DNA of 64,000 nucleotides from Ornithodoros turicata (GCF_037126465.1 NC_088202.1:105989962-106053961), one strand, 5' to 3'; shown: positions 43,560 through 55,280, numbered from the stretch's first letter. The notes: generated from the letters alone by a model not told the origin. Numbers and translations are program-made.

Positions 43560-44109
43560 GGCTTTCGCCATAGTCCGCATATCAGTTCAGGATTAGGAAA
43601 GGCAAGCGCTAGAGCGACATACGGTACCCGTCGCGTCTCCCATAAGTGCCCCGAACACATCAAACGTGGCACACGCACGATCTTTTCTATCCTAGAACAG
43701 GAGCTAGAAAGTATACCACGGCTTCCAGAAACGAGTCCTATCGAACGCGTGAGAGTGAATGTGAAATTCGCAAACGCCTTCGAGAAGACGGCCATTGCTC
43801 GTCTCGCATGGTGCGGCATCTGTCTGCTGACTGCACTCTGCACCCAAATTTGCAACGCCGAGGTATTTCCGAGCACGAAATACAAATATCGTCGCTCATG
43901 ATCTCAGTTGTCTCGCGACGTAAACACCCAATTATTATTATTAATACAAATATCCACCGCGTACAGAACGTTCCGGTGTTGGTGGTTCCATCGATTGTGC
44001 GCATGAACAGTCCTATCCACCAACTAGTCTGCAATCTGTGTTAACCTTCGTCGGAGGATTAAAAGATGTGATGTGGGAACTATTGCAGGAACACGAGCGA
44101 ACAGAATAG
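43560..44109 (+). pseudogene. unidentified 161-codon frame disrupted by a SINE insertion
   Basis: A frame opens after TGA at 43557 and is broken by the 52-bp SINE fragment plus one copy of its 12-base duplication (64 bases, not a multiple of three). With these 64 bases disregarded, the frame is open for 161 codons to TAG at 44109. Readable blocks include RVSHKCPEHIKRGTRTIF, ETSPIERVRVNVKFANAFEK and GVGGSIDCAHEQSYPP. The GSIDCAH block faintly recalls Harbinger-type nucleases (IDGTH/IDCTH), but the catalytic context is not convincing. It has no ATG at its head and may be an exon or a transposon piece. Confidence 0.45.
43891..43942 (+). mobile_element. 52-bp SINE 3' end with 12-bp TSD
   Basis: AATACAAATATC lies on both sides (43879-43890 and 43943-43954). 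The insert is the extreme 3' end of the SINE seen at 17121: GTCGCTCATGATCTCAGTTG, CGCGACGTAAACACCCAATT, then (ATT)n. SINEs are usually near full length, so a copy this short is a strongly 5'-truncated event. Confidence 0.9.
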
Positions 44110-44276
44110 CGCGAGCGGGCACTTTTGTGCCAGTTAGCTGTGGCAATACACAATTTACAAGTGTGTACCTCTCCGAGGTACCCAAGTCTTCAGCAATTTC
44201 ACAACTGTGAAAGTGCTGGGCGTTCAACTGGAAAGTTATTTCTGAACCTTAACACATGCATGGACATCGAACAACC

Positions 44277-44307
<31 letters not shown>

Positions 44308-47223
44308 AAACCCCACGGTTTCGGTAACTCGCATTCATAAGGCGTTATCGAACGGAGGTTACAGCAATTAGATTTTGGCTGTGTCACTAAAGCAATTTGG
44401 GCTCGCCGTGTGAGTTCATAAAAAGTGGTTTATTATTCCTTCTGCATATGAAAGGGAATCAGAATGTGTACCACTCGCTGTTTCGTTTCTGCGGGCCATT
44501 AAATAATCGTTAAAAATCGATCCGCGTGGCTGCTTCTTACCGGATAAAAAAGAAATGATCAGATGTCTCAATTTATCATCTTGTGAGGGAGTTAACCTTT
44601 GCGCGTGTTTGGCTTTATACTTTGTTTGTGTCTTTCAGCAAAATGCCACGCTGTGCTAACTGCACTGCTCTCATACTATGTCTCGTCACTTTTTACTTTA
44701 TTGCTGTTATTTCATTCCATAGTTATTTGTTCCCGGTTGTATCTTTCCAAACGTGTAATGGGTGGTGGCATCTTTCTTGTGTCGCACACCATTCCCACTA
44801 TAATTAGTTGAACCGGAGGGCGATGATTGAGGGAGTTCGTCGAAGCCAATCATTTTGTAGCAATCGCTCTCTTTCTTCTTCGTATAGTTTCTTGAAAGCA
44901 TTTTTCGTGGAGATTGTATCACACGTTACAAGTTTCTAACATTAGCGAACGCGGTTTGATGCCTTTTTTCATTTCTTGTTATTTATCTTTTTCCTGTGTA
45001 CTTCTGCGTGTCGTCCATTTTTTCTAGGGTAGTATAGTTATCTTCGGCTTGGAAGAAGAGTAATCCAGTGGAACAAGGATTGAATGTGCAAAATGCCTCG
45101 CTAAGGAGGGTTTTAAGATTTTTCTGAGGTTCCGGGACGACAGTTCTTGCATGTTTTAGCATTAGTAGATGGATTGATCGCACCATATATATAAATTGAG
45201 CTGCATTTAATAAATTGAATACAATTGTGGATTAGGATTAAACAATGGATTAGGATCTGAGCGCGATGTCTCTCTGAAACTGAATCGAGAGTCAAAAATA
45301 GTAATAACGCATCATGTCGGTCTATGAAAACAGATAAATAAAACTACAGGCTACAATGTCAACAACGCTAGGCCATGCTGAAGTCACTAAATAACTCGTC
45401 ACTCTAATCCATGCTAGCCGCTGTTACCATGTAATTACGTACGAAATTCCTCTTTGGGAATCTTCATTGCATACAAAGCACCTCTAGCATTGCTAGGCTG
45501 GACATTAAAACATTGAACCCATTGTTGTTTTCGGAAGTGTTCATAGGTTCTACATTTTGGCTATTTCGTTTTGTTTGGCGCTGCAACCAACACTAGAGCA
45601 CTGCAATGGGCCGGGCTAGTCCGAAAATCCGTGTCCGGCCAGGCGCGGCGCGGCGCAGCCTGGAAAATCGGGCCGCAAAGTCATTTTGACTACGGGCTCG
45701 CGGACCGGACGCGGGTCCACCCCGAGAGTCCTCGTGCATGAATCGTGTCGAGCTTTTGTGAGTCATTCTTTCATATTATTTAATCGTCAACATTCGTTTT
45801 GAAAGCAAAGCAACTGTGTGCCTGGGCCCTTCCTCAGTGTTTCTGCAAAAACGCTACAATATAAGCCTCGCGTTATTCTCGACTTCGCCTTGTTGAGGCA
45901 TATCACGCCCTCGCAGTCAGGTAAATTCAGGCCCGTGCATTGTTGTGCCCATCACCACCATTACGCCAACATGTAACTCCTAACTGATATTTCATTCAGT
46001 TCATCTCTTTACGGCATGATGAGAAAGCAGCCAGCGTAAGCAGCGAATGAAACAACAGCTTACAATAGGCTGTAATTCTTTTCATTACATTCACGAAAGT
46101 AGAATGCAACACACGGGCGGAGGAAAGAGCTCCGGCTTACAATATCGAGAAAGCAACCCGCGGCATTCGCTGTTTTTGTTTTCATCCATTGAGAAAGGAA
46201 CTGGAAGAGGCCCTCTATCCTACCAAGATTAAGCCGCCGTGACGTCAATGCTTGTCTTCCGGTTTCTGTTTTCCAGTTGCCTGTATTGTATATAGTTTCG
46301 GAATTCATGGAGAGGTGTTATCATAGCGCGTCGACGCCGGCCCTACGACACGGCCACTCGTTCTACACACGGCCCCGGCCGTGTGCAGAGCTCATCATTG
46401 GCTTTCTCTGGTAACGTGACCCTTCAGATGGCTTAAACAAAGCTAAAACTCACCCCTTTTCCATACGTGACTTGCACCGCGCTTACCACGCTTTTCTCTT
46501 CTCTCGAATAATCTGGGGCGCTTCCTTTTCTTCCTTCCTGCATGTTTTCATCTCATTCGCGAAAGAAAGTCGCTACACAGCAAAGTGCACCAGCAGAAAC
46601 GTTCCCCCGACACGTTGTCTCAATGAATTCTCCGCGTGAATCAAGGCGTAAATGGTGATACCGTGCTTACAGATTTCGCGCAAAAATTAGACGAACCTTG
46701 CGGAACATTTATTCTAACCCTGCTAGCGATTAATCCCTCTTGGACATTATGATGCAAAGCAGCACGCGGGTTCGGCCCCAGTTAACGACTAGACGATGGG
46801 CGGGGGCGGCTGCTGCCCCATTGTCAGGGATATACCGTAATGATTGCCAAGGGCCCGACGGCCCCAACTTCCTCCTCCTCCGCCTTTTCTCCGCTTCCGA
46901 ATTACACGTCCTTTTTGCTGGGACGCTGATGAATGGCCGGGTAATGAGGACCGTGGAGGGAGATTACGTAGGCAGTTTCTATGCCAGTTTCAATACCCCC
47001 AGTAGCTTCCTCTGTTTTTTATTCTGTCTTATGTCGGCTTTTTGTCTCGTTTGTTTCCTCCAGAATATCTCTCTTTTCGTGTGAAAAAGAAACTCCTTCG
47101 GGAATGTCGTCGCGTATTCGAGTTACAGTTCCATGAGGCTGCTGCTCTTCGTTGCTTTCACAAAAGATAGTGTCTGCAGCTGACTGAAGAGAGAAAAACT
47201 GAACTTTTTTTTGTCCCGTGTTA
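44110..47223. other. unassigned 3.1-kb stretch
   Basis: A poly-C and (CA)n tract lies at 44274-44308. A GC-rich segment near 45600-45740 begins CACTGCAATGGGCCGGGC and might be a transposon end without partner. Frames at 46740-47084 (forward) and 47019-47615 (reverse) have no motif. Confidence 0.35.
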
Positions 47224-47352
47224 GCGCCGCGAAGTAACTGCGGCTCTGAATGGCGTACAAACTTGCACAGACAGAGAACGCACAGCAGAAAGGAGTGGGG
47301 GGGGGGGGGGCGTAGGGTTGTTATGCGTCCTGGGCAGACTTCAGGGGGAACC
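47224..47352 (+). repeat. dispersed repeat, copy 1
   Basis: The segment shares CGCCGCGAAGYAACTGCG, CAGCAGAA, AAGGAGTGGGGG, GGGTBGTTA and GCGTCCTGGGC.GACTTCAGG with 58828-58955. A G-run is longer in this copy. The family identity is unknown. Confidence 0.7.
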
Positions 47353-47842
47353 GTTAAGTTGAACTGACATACGATCTTTCTTTTTCTGCACGAGTTATAG
47401 GCAGGAATCTTGCCTTTAATTACTGTAACAGTGGTTTTCTTCGCGCGGAACGATTTTTCGCGTTTTTCGCGAGCGCCCAAAACTCGCGAATTTGCGAGTA
47501 CGTACCCGCGAAGTAGATATACTGACGTCACCGAGAAACATGAGCTTGGGTTTTTCGCGAATTTAAGTTCCCGCGTCAACAACGGCTTCCACCAAAACGC
47601 GAAAATATGTTCCACGGGAAATCAACGACTTTACAGTACGTAACTCTTATCGTTCGGCGCCGAATGGCCCAATAATCTTAACTCTGTACTCCACATTAAG
47701 ACGACCACGGGACTTCTGCCTAAACAGTATCACGCGCAGCCACTTTTCGTGCTGTCACTGTAGCGTTACGCGCTAATGGTATTACGCACTGGAAGGTAAC
47801 GTGCCTGTGCGTATATATGGTCATTCTCAGCGCGTGTCCTCG
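47353..47842. other. unassigned stretch
   Basis: CGCGAA/TTCGCG words recur between 47440 and 47600. No gene is recognised. Confidence 0.35.
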
Positions 47843-48292
47843 CATTGTACTGGCTTGGTCACTTTTCGCAGAGATTTGGTTCCTCGTGGACTGGAGAAAG
47901 GTACCCGCGGCGAGCCTTTTCACCAGCACAACCACCACAACAACAGAATAGGGGCCCTGAAGCAGAGGTGGGGAGTAATGCATTACAAAGTAATGCATTA
48001 CCGGTAATGCATTACTTTTGAGTAATGTGTAATGGTAATGAATTACATTTTGCCAGCAAGTAATGAGTAATTGTAATGCATTACATTTTGACTGAGTAAT
48101 GCAGGGTGGCATTACTCATTACTTTTGTCCAATGTTCATTGGTCCACGTGAGGTTTGGGGACATCCAGGTTCTTTTCAACCCGCCTTTAACAATGAGCAC
48201 AGGGCAACAAGGAAAGAGAAAGGCGCAGCCTGGGAAATTCTGCAAGAGTTCAACAGTCGGCGGTGTGAGTCACAAGTGTCTACATGGTAACA

Positions 48293-51200
48293 TCTCATTA
48301 CGGCCCGAGTCTCATTACGGCCGAAGTCTCATTACGGCCGAAAGTCTCATTACGGCCGAAAATCCTTTAATCCCCAAGTGTCTCGTTACGGCCAAAGTCT
48401 CAATACGGCCGAAGGTAGTCTCATTACGGCCGAAGATGTCTCATAACGGCCAAAAAGAAAAAAGAAGCATCCACCATAGTAGCTCTGTATATACTGTGTT
48501 TTATGCTTCCCAAAATCTGTCCGAGGCGGTGTGCCCCCACGGCTTGTGTCACACACAATGGTTCATGCACACAATATTGCGACAGTGTTTCATGCATCCC
48601 TCGTGAAAAATGTTTTTATTGTCATATGTGTCACACGATATTTGTATGTGTTACGCCATTTTCTCTCAGTATTCAAGCAACATCCTACTCGTTGGTTCTG
48701 TGAGCAAACTGTGTGTGTGTTGTGTTCTGAAAAGTACTCCACAAGGGAGCCCACTGGGAGCTCCAGGAGTCACATGACCTATGACCATGATCTTCTCTCC
48801 CACTAGCTGCCTTCTACAATTTACGTCCACCTGAAATTTACAAAAAAGTACATAAGCCACTGAACAAAATGACATATGCTCTTGTTTGATGATGACTATA
48901 AGACATATGCTGTCAACCAGACTTTTTTTTTTCATATATTCGAAACATATTAAAGAATTATGGACAACAATGACAATTATGTCATAATAATGCAGCTGCA
49001 TAGCCAGGAAACTATTTCAGGAGGTGTTTTATGAGGCTTGACATGGGGTGGAGGAGTCCCCCTCATCAGTGCTTTATCCAGACCCCCCCCTAACTTTTTT
49101 GCCTGTGCACCCCCTACAGGGGGTGCCCTTGCGATTTCAGCTTCAGATACGTCTGTAATGATATGTTAAGCTGTAATGACGTAACTATTCCAACAATTTT
49201 TTCCAACACCCTTCTCGTGCTTGGGATTCTGGATACACCACTACCCCTTGTTCATTTTCGTGGGGCACTACATTAGAGCTTATGCCACTGCACTGATGTC
49301 ACAATGTTAAAAGTGTGTGTCACTCTGGGCATTCGGATTTCCTCTAAGCTACAATATGTAAATTCAGAATATCCGAAGGGTAAACATCAGATGTTACCTG
49401 CAGGCTTCATGCTGAAACGCGTGTACGCAAAACACTTCCGCCGTGGTGGGCGACGCCGTTAGTGTAATCATACACGCAAGACAATTGCGGGCACATGGAG
49501 TAGTGGCAGCAACCTGAAAACGATACATTTTCTTGTTACATATGAGTAATCAAAAATATACATTCCCACATGTTTCGTTTTGTCGTTTGTAGGAAGCGCT
49601 AGTAAGGGAACAGCACTTGGTTGGTCACATGCAAGCCACAATGCGAGAGGTGCCGATATTTCGATTACGCGATCAAAAATTAAAAGTCTAGATCATGCAC
49701 ACTTCCCCATGCAACTACTTCCCCAGCATCGTGAGACATGACACCCATGACATGACACCATGTATTCACGTATAGTGTAATGATATGCAGGAATGAAAAA
49801 GATGCCAACATACCTGTAATCCAGTGTCCCATAAGTTTGACTCGATTTTTTGGCAGCTACCATGAAGAGCAAATGCACGATTCACAAGTTTCGTTTCGCC
49901 ATTTTCATTGTTGATTTCGCAGTGTCGAGCAATCCCACGTGACCTCCTTTGGATCAGTGAAAAGTGAAAATTACTCGCGTCATGAACATATATGTTCATC
50001 TCAGCGCAAATCACGTTTTGCATGCTATAGAAGGAGGGGGGATCAATACTCTTCCTTTCGTGTTTTGATATCTTGTTGTTTTGCTACTCTCACTTCGGAG
50101 TTCGGATCAGGCTCCCACAGCTCCCCATAGAGCCCATAGTTTGAGATAATTCAGGCAACACTGGACATGCAACCAATGAAAATGAACTATGATGCCTACC
50201 TTTCGGCCAATCAGGAGTCTCTCAGTTTGGCTCGCCTTTCGGCCCGGTACTGGCCAGTACTGGCTACCATCGGCTTTAACTTTTACTGGTTTTCATGCCC
50301 GACGCTTGTTATTTCGTATTCCAGAACTACTAGGCAAATTTTTGACAAAAGTACACATTTATTTGAAACATCGTACTGATTCAATAGTCTGACACAAATA
50401 TTCACCGTGCCTACAGAGTCCAAATCGTTGCGTCCGTTGACCAAGTTCGAACTCGAAAAACACGCACACTCTACTCCCACAAGTGAGCGACGCTCACACG
50501 AGTGCATGCGATTTCACGGTGAGCCTTTCACCTTTCGTTGGTTGCAGTGCGAAGGTGTCAACGAAGCAGGCAATGCTTGTCGCACGGACACCGAATCCTG
50601 TCTCCGTTGTGACTGCATTTGAAAATGCGACGGCGCTCACAAGTGTTCCTCAAGCGTCAGCTCACCACCGCATTCCAGTTCTGAACTCGAGAGATTGTTC
50701 GTTCGTAGGATACTTGTCTCGGGAAACATCACAACACGCGCTGAGTCACTTTGACACACGAACATATCTGGGACTTCTCTTTCAATAATGCCATGATACC
50801 GTGGTGTCAACTGACATCGTCGAGACGCGAGACGCCGCTGCCGCTGCCACTTCTCTCCCTTCTCTTCTCCTAACTGCCCGCCAGACAGGCAGCCCGCGAA
50901 AGAATGCTCCTTTGAAACTTTGCCAACCAATAGCGGAGCGCGCAATGTCCTTCGGCCAATGGGTATCAACTATGATGCCTGACGGAGTAATACCACGTGT
51001 TTATGACGTGCAAACATTTTTTTAGAGCCGCGAAGAGGGGGAGCTGTGGGGGCCTGGTTCGGATGGTGTCTAGCAACGTTGGGTACCTCGTTTCTTGTGT
51101 GTGTGTGTGAGCGAGTGGTTGCTGTTTACGATGTGTTCATATATCGCTTTGTAGTGCTGTAATGTGCAAATTAGCGGACTTTATAGCGGCTCTCTATTTT

Positions 51201-52839
51201 CCGTCGTTGTCTTTCGAGCAGCGCCTGTTGTTCCGGTAAAAATCGAGTTGAATGAATCGCCACAGCCCCAACGTATATCGCGCAGTGTTGACCAAGACCA
51301 AGTCAAGCAGGAATTCTGGTGAGTAATGCTTTCGTAGATTGCCTGTCTTAGTAGTGTGCTGTCCACACATAGTTGGGTTCTCATAAGAGTAATTTAAATT
51401 AATCAAAACAGCTGAAGTGCCTGTAATAGATGTAACTCGGTATCCGTTCGTAGGTTTGCGCCGTTTCTAGTTGGTTGCGCGTTTAGGAACAACAAATTTA
51501 TTCGAAGACGATAAGATACCGATAATGCATCACCGTACAGCAGCATTTACTCGTATCATTGTGAGCCATATTTCATTTGTTAAAATTTGTCGTCGTATTT
51601 CTTCAAAAATAAAAGCGCAAGTCGGCGTACTTGAATTGATCTCCAAGAACTGCTTACGTCGAACGTCTGCAAATGTTGTACTTATGTGCCTTCGCGCACC
51701 ATAGTAGGCACAAAGCATATCTGATTAGAATAAATACTTCAAGAGGAAGTCATTCAAATACATTGTTATTTATAGCTGGTTTTCCATTCCAGGCATGGTA
51801 TGTGGCTGCACGAAGGATTCCGAAAAAGAAAAACAACAACATGGCTAATAGGATGTTGCTGCCCAGGGAGTCCTGGCGAAGAGGTGAGCTGTTAAGATCA
51901 TCATAAGGTTCTGTTGTGAAGTGAGAAATTTTGTAGTAGTGCACGAATGTTAATTCGTGCACTACTTTTATAAAAAAGAAACCAGAAATGGAAAGTTATG
52001 CATGCATCATTTCATGAATTGTAATGTATTACTATTTGATATTCACATGTTTCCATTAAGGGAATGAACTACTGAACCTATATTCATATCATGGTCATGC
52101 TCTGTGTTTACCTGGAAGTCACATTTTTAAGGCTTGTCATTCTTTTGTCTAAATGAATATTTATGTTAACCTTGTATGAAATAGCAGACACGTATCAACA
52201 CGTGTGCAGCTTGTGCACATTAAAACGAGCCATGTAGAGACAAATGCTTGTTGTTGTTTTTTTTAATATTCTAGCCTATTCATGGTTGCTCATCGCTTCT
52301 TGCAGGTTTACTCATTCCAGAAGCAAGAATTGTATCATTGTAAGGCGAATGGAAATAAACTGACATCGACTGAGATAGGTGCTCTGTCATGGCCAATGAC
52401 TGTAGGATGGCTCCAAAAGCGTCACAACAAAGCCAATATTCATCTAGCTCTCTACAAGTAGCTAACTCCACATAGTAGCCTGCTTCACAGCCTACACTAC
52501 CTTGTGGGAGTACACATTACACAATATGTTGCATTGTGCTGTGGTATGATAACATACCGTTTGTCTCGCAATATGTGTATATAAATATGATAAGGGCCCT
52601 AAGGGCACAGGGCATGGCTTATACCCTGCTGAATATATATCCATACCTGGCTGCGACATTGCATATCAATGCAGGTTACAATACACATTTTGACATTTGG
52701 CCGTTATGAGACATCTTCGGCCGTAATGAGACTGCCTTCGGCCGTATTGAGACTTTGGCCGTAATGAGACACTTGGGGATTAAAGGATTATCGGCCGTAT
52801 TGAGACTTTCGGCCGTACTGAGACATCGGCCGTAATGAG
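48293..52839. mobile_element. nested 4.5-kb element with TCATTACGGCC-repeat arms
   Basis: The left arm 48293-48453 holds six or more units of TCTCATTACGGCCGAA and a unique word ATCCTTTAATCCCCAAGTG. The right arm 52697-52839 is its reverse complement, including the unique word in the same place. No TSD was found, so the outer limits are approximate. The interior (48.5-52.7 kb) has only short unrecognised frames. A perfect hairpin lies at 51935-51966, and a 25-base inverted pair at about 50099 and 51040. Confidence 0.75.
51935..51966. repeat. perfect 13-bp hairpin with 6-base loop
   Basis: AGTAGTGCACGAA, loop TGTTAA, then TTCGTGCACTACT. A following T-rich stretch (TTTTATAAAAAAG) gives it a terminator-like look, but in a eukaryotic repeat this has no clear meaning. 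Confidence 0.75.
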
Positions 52840-53910
52840 TTTCTCTTGATCTGTCAGAGGTAGTTTTTCTGCCAGGACAGAACTGTAGGCTGGGCTTCAT
52901 CCGCCGGCTCCATAGTGCTAGAAAAGGCATCATCTGCAATAAATCTTATATATAGTTTTTGCCTATCAGACTCGCTTCTGCGGGGATTTAGTGAAACCGT
53001 TTTGGGGATACTCGGGTGGCTATTGCCTATAGCAAAAAACGCAAGGAAAAACTTATGCATAGCATCTTGGAGGCTTATGCCCTGAAACGTAAATGTAATG
53101 CCAAAGTAATGCCATTACTTCGTTAAAGTAATGGCATTACTAATGCATTACTAACATCCAAAAAGTAATGAGTAATGTAATGCATTAGATTTTTATACAA
53201 GTAATGAGTAATGGTAATGCATTACAAATTAAAAGTAATTTCCCCACCTCTGCCCTGAAGCCAGTTCTCCGTCCCTGTTTTGTCGTCGAATCGTTCGACA
53301 TACAGGCTCCTCAGGTGGATCCTCGGTCGGTCCCTGTATCACGCATCTGTGAACTGCCATACGTCCCTTGGACGATGCCCGTCCTGACAACTTGGGAAAC
53401 CTGGGTCTATCGTGGGGCGATATCCGGCCTGATAATTCCCCGCGCGAAGTCTGTGACTTTTTGTGGATGGCGACCTACGGTGTTCTACCTACGCGACATC
53501 GCTTAAATCGGTGGAGTGTTACCGATACCTCCGTTTGTCCTAATTGTCCCTACATTGAGTCAGTATTCCACGTGTTTGACGAATGCGTTGTAGCAAGAAC
53601 GTTTTGAAGTCTCGTTTGTCGGGATTTTTTTATTCCGTTGTCGTTCAGGGTACCGGATCAGGGGCATGTTTGTTCTGCTTGTTGCAGTGGTAAGGTACGT
53701 CTTGTGGAAGGGCACATGCAGAGTCGTAGCTCAAGGCAGGCGTCTTTGCATTAAGTACCCTCTCCTCATGTCGCTCTACAAGCAGGTAGTTGTTTTCTTG
53801 GAGACCCAGCTTGTTACGCTTGGAGAGACAGAGTTCCTCGGACGGTGGTCGATGCGTTGCATTACTGTTCACCGCGACAATGTCCCCTTGCATTGCCACT
53901 GGCTTCCCTG

Positions 53911-54101
53911 AGTTGCGTCCTTTTGACGTGAAAACTTCTGAAATTTCGGCTTGGTAGCCAGGTCAAAATTTACGATGCAACGAAATTGTGGCGAATTTCA
54001 TGACGCGATAACTCGGTGAGTAATAAACCGATAGCAACCAACCGGCTAAGTCCAGATAGCTTATACGTGTAAGATTCTAGCTAACAAGGTCATTGCTGCG
54101 G
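53911..54101. other. LINE 3' UTR or unassigned spacer
   Basis: The sequence follows the stop of the zf-RVT LINE segment and contains AATAAACCG near 54020. It is probably UTR. Confidence 0.4.
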
Positions 54102-54254
54102 CCCAAGCAGCACAATGTACTGAAAGTCGAGTGCAATAGGGGTGGACGGGTAGGTGGAAGGCCCTGAACAGACTTGTGAAACTAAAGAACATGGATAAAA
54201 CACATACCGGGCACCCCTATTGCACTCTACTTTCGGTACATTGCGCTGCTTGGG
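54102..54254. mobile_element. 153-bp hairpin MITE-like repeat
   Basis: The left arm (CCCAAGCAGCACAATGTACTG, AAAGT, GAGTGCAATAGGGGTG) and its complement form about 43 paired bases with three or four mismatches, around a loop of about 65 bases. There is no TSD and no coding. It closely precedes the small basic ORF at 54485. Confidence 0.7.
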
Positions 54255-54484
54255 GGCTGACGCAATCTCTGGGTGTGGCGAGTGCTTGCGAGAGAGATGG
54301 ATAATAGGGGTACGAATACCTTGCGAGCAGTCGATCTCGTGAACGCGTGAAGCTGGGACGCCGATCGAGGTGTCGTTGGAAAGCGCTTGAGAGGCTCTAA
54401 CTGGACCTTACGCGATATCTGCTTCAACAGCCATAACCAACATCTTATACACTTGCAAATTTGAAATATCAAACTTTTGCCACA

Positions 54485-54844
54485 ATGTTCGCATATATGA
54501 AACTAAAATATGATCAGAATCGAAGGAAACGGCAATCAGAAGAAAGGGTGGCTCGAGGGGAACCCAAGAAGCCCCCAAAGTACAGCACCGAGCGATCGAG
54601 AGAGCTACGGGAGCGCCGAAGAAGATTAGCGGCGAAGGCAAATTCGACTGCCAGCGCGCATAGCGAGCCATTACCCTCTACCAGCGGGGCAACTTTGACT
54701 TGTGCGAGTGTGAAAGTGACCTACAAAGACGATGGAGAGCATCCAGAGAGGGGAGGAGAGCCAGTGCCCGCCAGAGAACCCCAAGCGCAGCGGCGATGGG
54801 AGGCGGCGCGCGCCTACTTAAATGTTCTTGGTATCAATAAATGA
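54485..54844 (+). CDS. 119-codon basic ORF with nearby polyadenylation signal
   Basis: The frame starts ATG at 54485; the frame is open upstream to a non-ATG codon at 54461. It begins MFAYMKLKYDQNRRKRQSEE, continues with KKPPKYSTERSRELRERRRR, then a Ser/Thr-rich linker (ANSTASAHSEPLPSTSGAT) and a Glu/Pro/Arg-rich end before LNVLGINK. An AATAAA lies at 54860-54865, 16 bases past the stop. The GC-rich third positions differ from the AT-rich surroundings, suggesting real coding. It resembles basic N-terminal segments of transposon proteins, and a role in nucleic-acid binding is plausible. No family is recognised. Confidence 0.45.
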   Translation: MFAYMKLKYDQNRRKRQSEERVARGEPKKPPKYSTERSRELRERRRRLAAKANSTASAHSEPLPSTSGATLTCASVKVTYKDDGEHPERGGEPVPAREPQAQRRWEAARAYLNVLGINK

Positions 54845-54865
54845 CTAATGAATTGAATGAATAAA

Positions 54866-55013
54866 GACTTGTATTTATTTCACTAAAATCCCGCAAAGGA
54901 GCAAAGGAATCGGAGATCGTGACGTTTTAGTGTAAAACACTACGGCTCGGACAAAGCCTGAGCCCGCCCCAATTTTTTTGTGGGTTTACCTCTCGGTTCT
55001 TTGTACATGCTAA
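54866..55013. other. spacer
   Basis: A short spacer between the small basic ORF and the hAT element. Nothing is recognised. Confidence 0.4.
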
Positions 55014-55195
55014 TATTGCGCCAGGGTTGTTAAGTAACTGAGTATTAGTATGTACATCCTGAGTAAAACATAGGATACATTTTTATGAAGGAACTTTTAA
55101 CTGTAACTGAGTTACTTTTTACAGGTAACTTTTACTTTTTTGAGTACTTTTGAATCAGGAAATGTCCGACAATAGGCATCAACAGCGCGAGTGAA

Positions 55196-55280
55196 GGAGG
55201 GGGGTGGGGATATATATTTATTATGAAAAAAAAGGAGGTAAAGGTCAGCCTCCGCTACGGCGGCTTCCTATTCCCAGGAA
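55196..55280 (-). mobile_element. reverse-strand LINE 3' end
   Basis: On the reverse strand the sequence reads AAGCCGCCGTAGCGGAGG, TGACCTTTACCTCC, a T-run, AATAAATATATA and a C-rich end (CCCCACCCCCC). The same words occur in the reverse-strand LINE end at 63.8 kb. The 5' limit is unclear. Confidence 0.55.

Larger units (their letters stand above)
47963..53252. mobile_element. 5.3-kb hAT-like composite with exact 8-bp TSD
   Basis: CCCTGAAG flanks both ends (47955-47962 and 53253-53260). The termini CAGAGGTGGGGA and TCCCCACCTCTG are reverse complements as far as RAGTAATG. Each end then has about 150 bases packed with TAATGCATTAC and GTAATG words in both orientations. The inside contains a second inverted-repeat element (48293-52839). 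I find no hATC motif or other transposase signature, and the longest inner frame is about 110 codons. It is probably non-autonomous or was gutted by the nested insertion. Confidence 0.88.
47843..53910 (+). pseudogene. LINE C-terminal coding region (zf-RVT-like), split by a 5.3-kb insertion
   Basis: The left part (47843-47962) and right part (53253-53910) are separated by the hAT-like composite. On the right, 53368-53607 reads VCDFLWMATYGVLPTRHRLN and VCPNCPYIESVFHVFDECVV, which is the Cys-His region following the RT in zf-RVT-bearing LINEs. A further frame at 53666-53911 reads RYVLWKGTCRV and LGETEFLGRWSMRCITVHR, the usual continuation. The left part (LYWLG...SSWTGERYPRRAF) joins the right part in frame once the insertion and one TSD copy are disregarded. 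Frameshifts remain, so it is dead. The LINE clade cannot be fixed by eye. Confidence 0.65.

Noticed and set aside
45600..45740. CpG island or promoter
   Set aside because: The GC-rich patch starts with transposon-like CACTGCAATGGGCCGGGC and is not followed by any supported gene.
48293..48453. CRISPR-like array of TCATTACGGCC repeats
   Set aside because: Spacers are absent or only a few bases, and the whole array is inverted at 52697-52839, so it is a transposon arm.
51935..51966. Rho-independent terminator
   Set aside because: The hairpin and T-rich tail look like one, but the window is eukaryotic and the site is inside a transposon.
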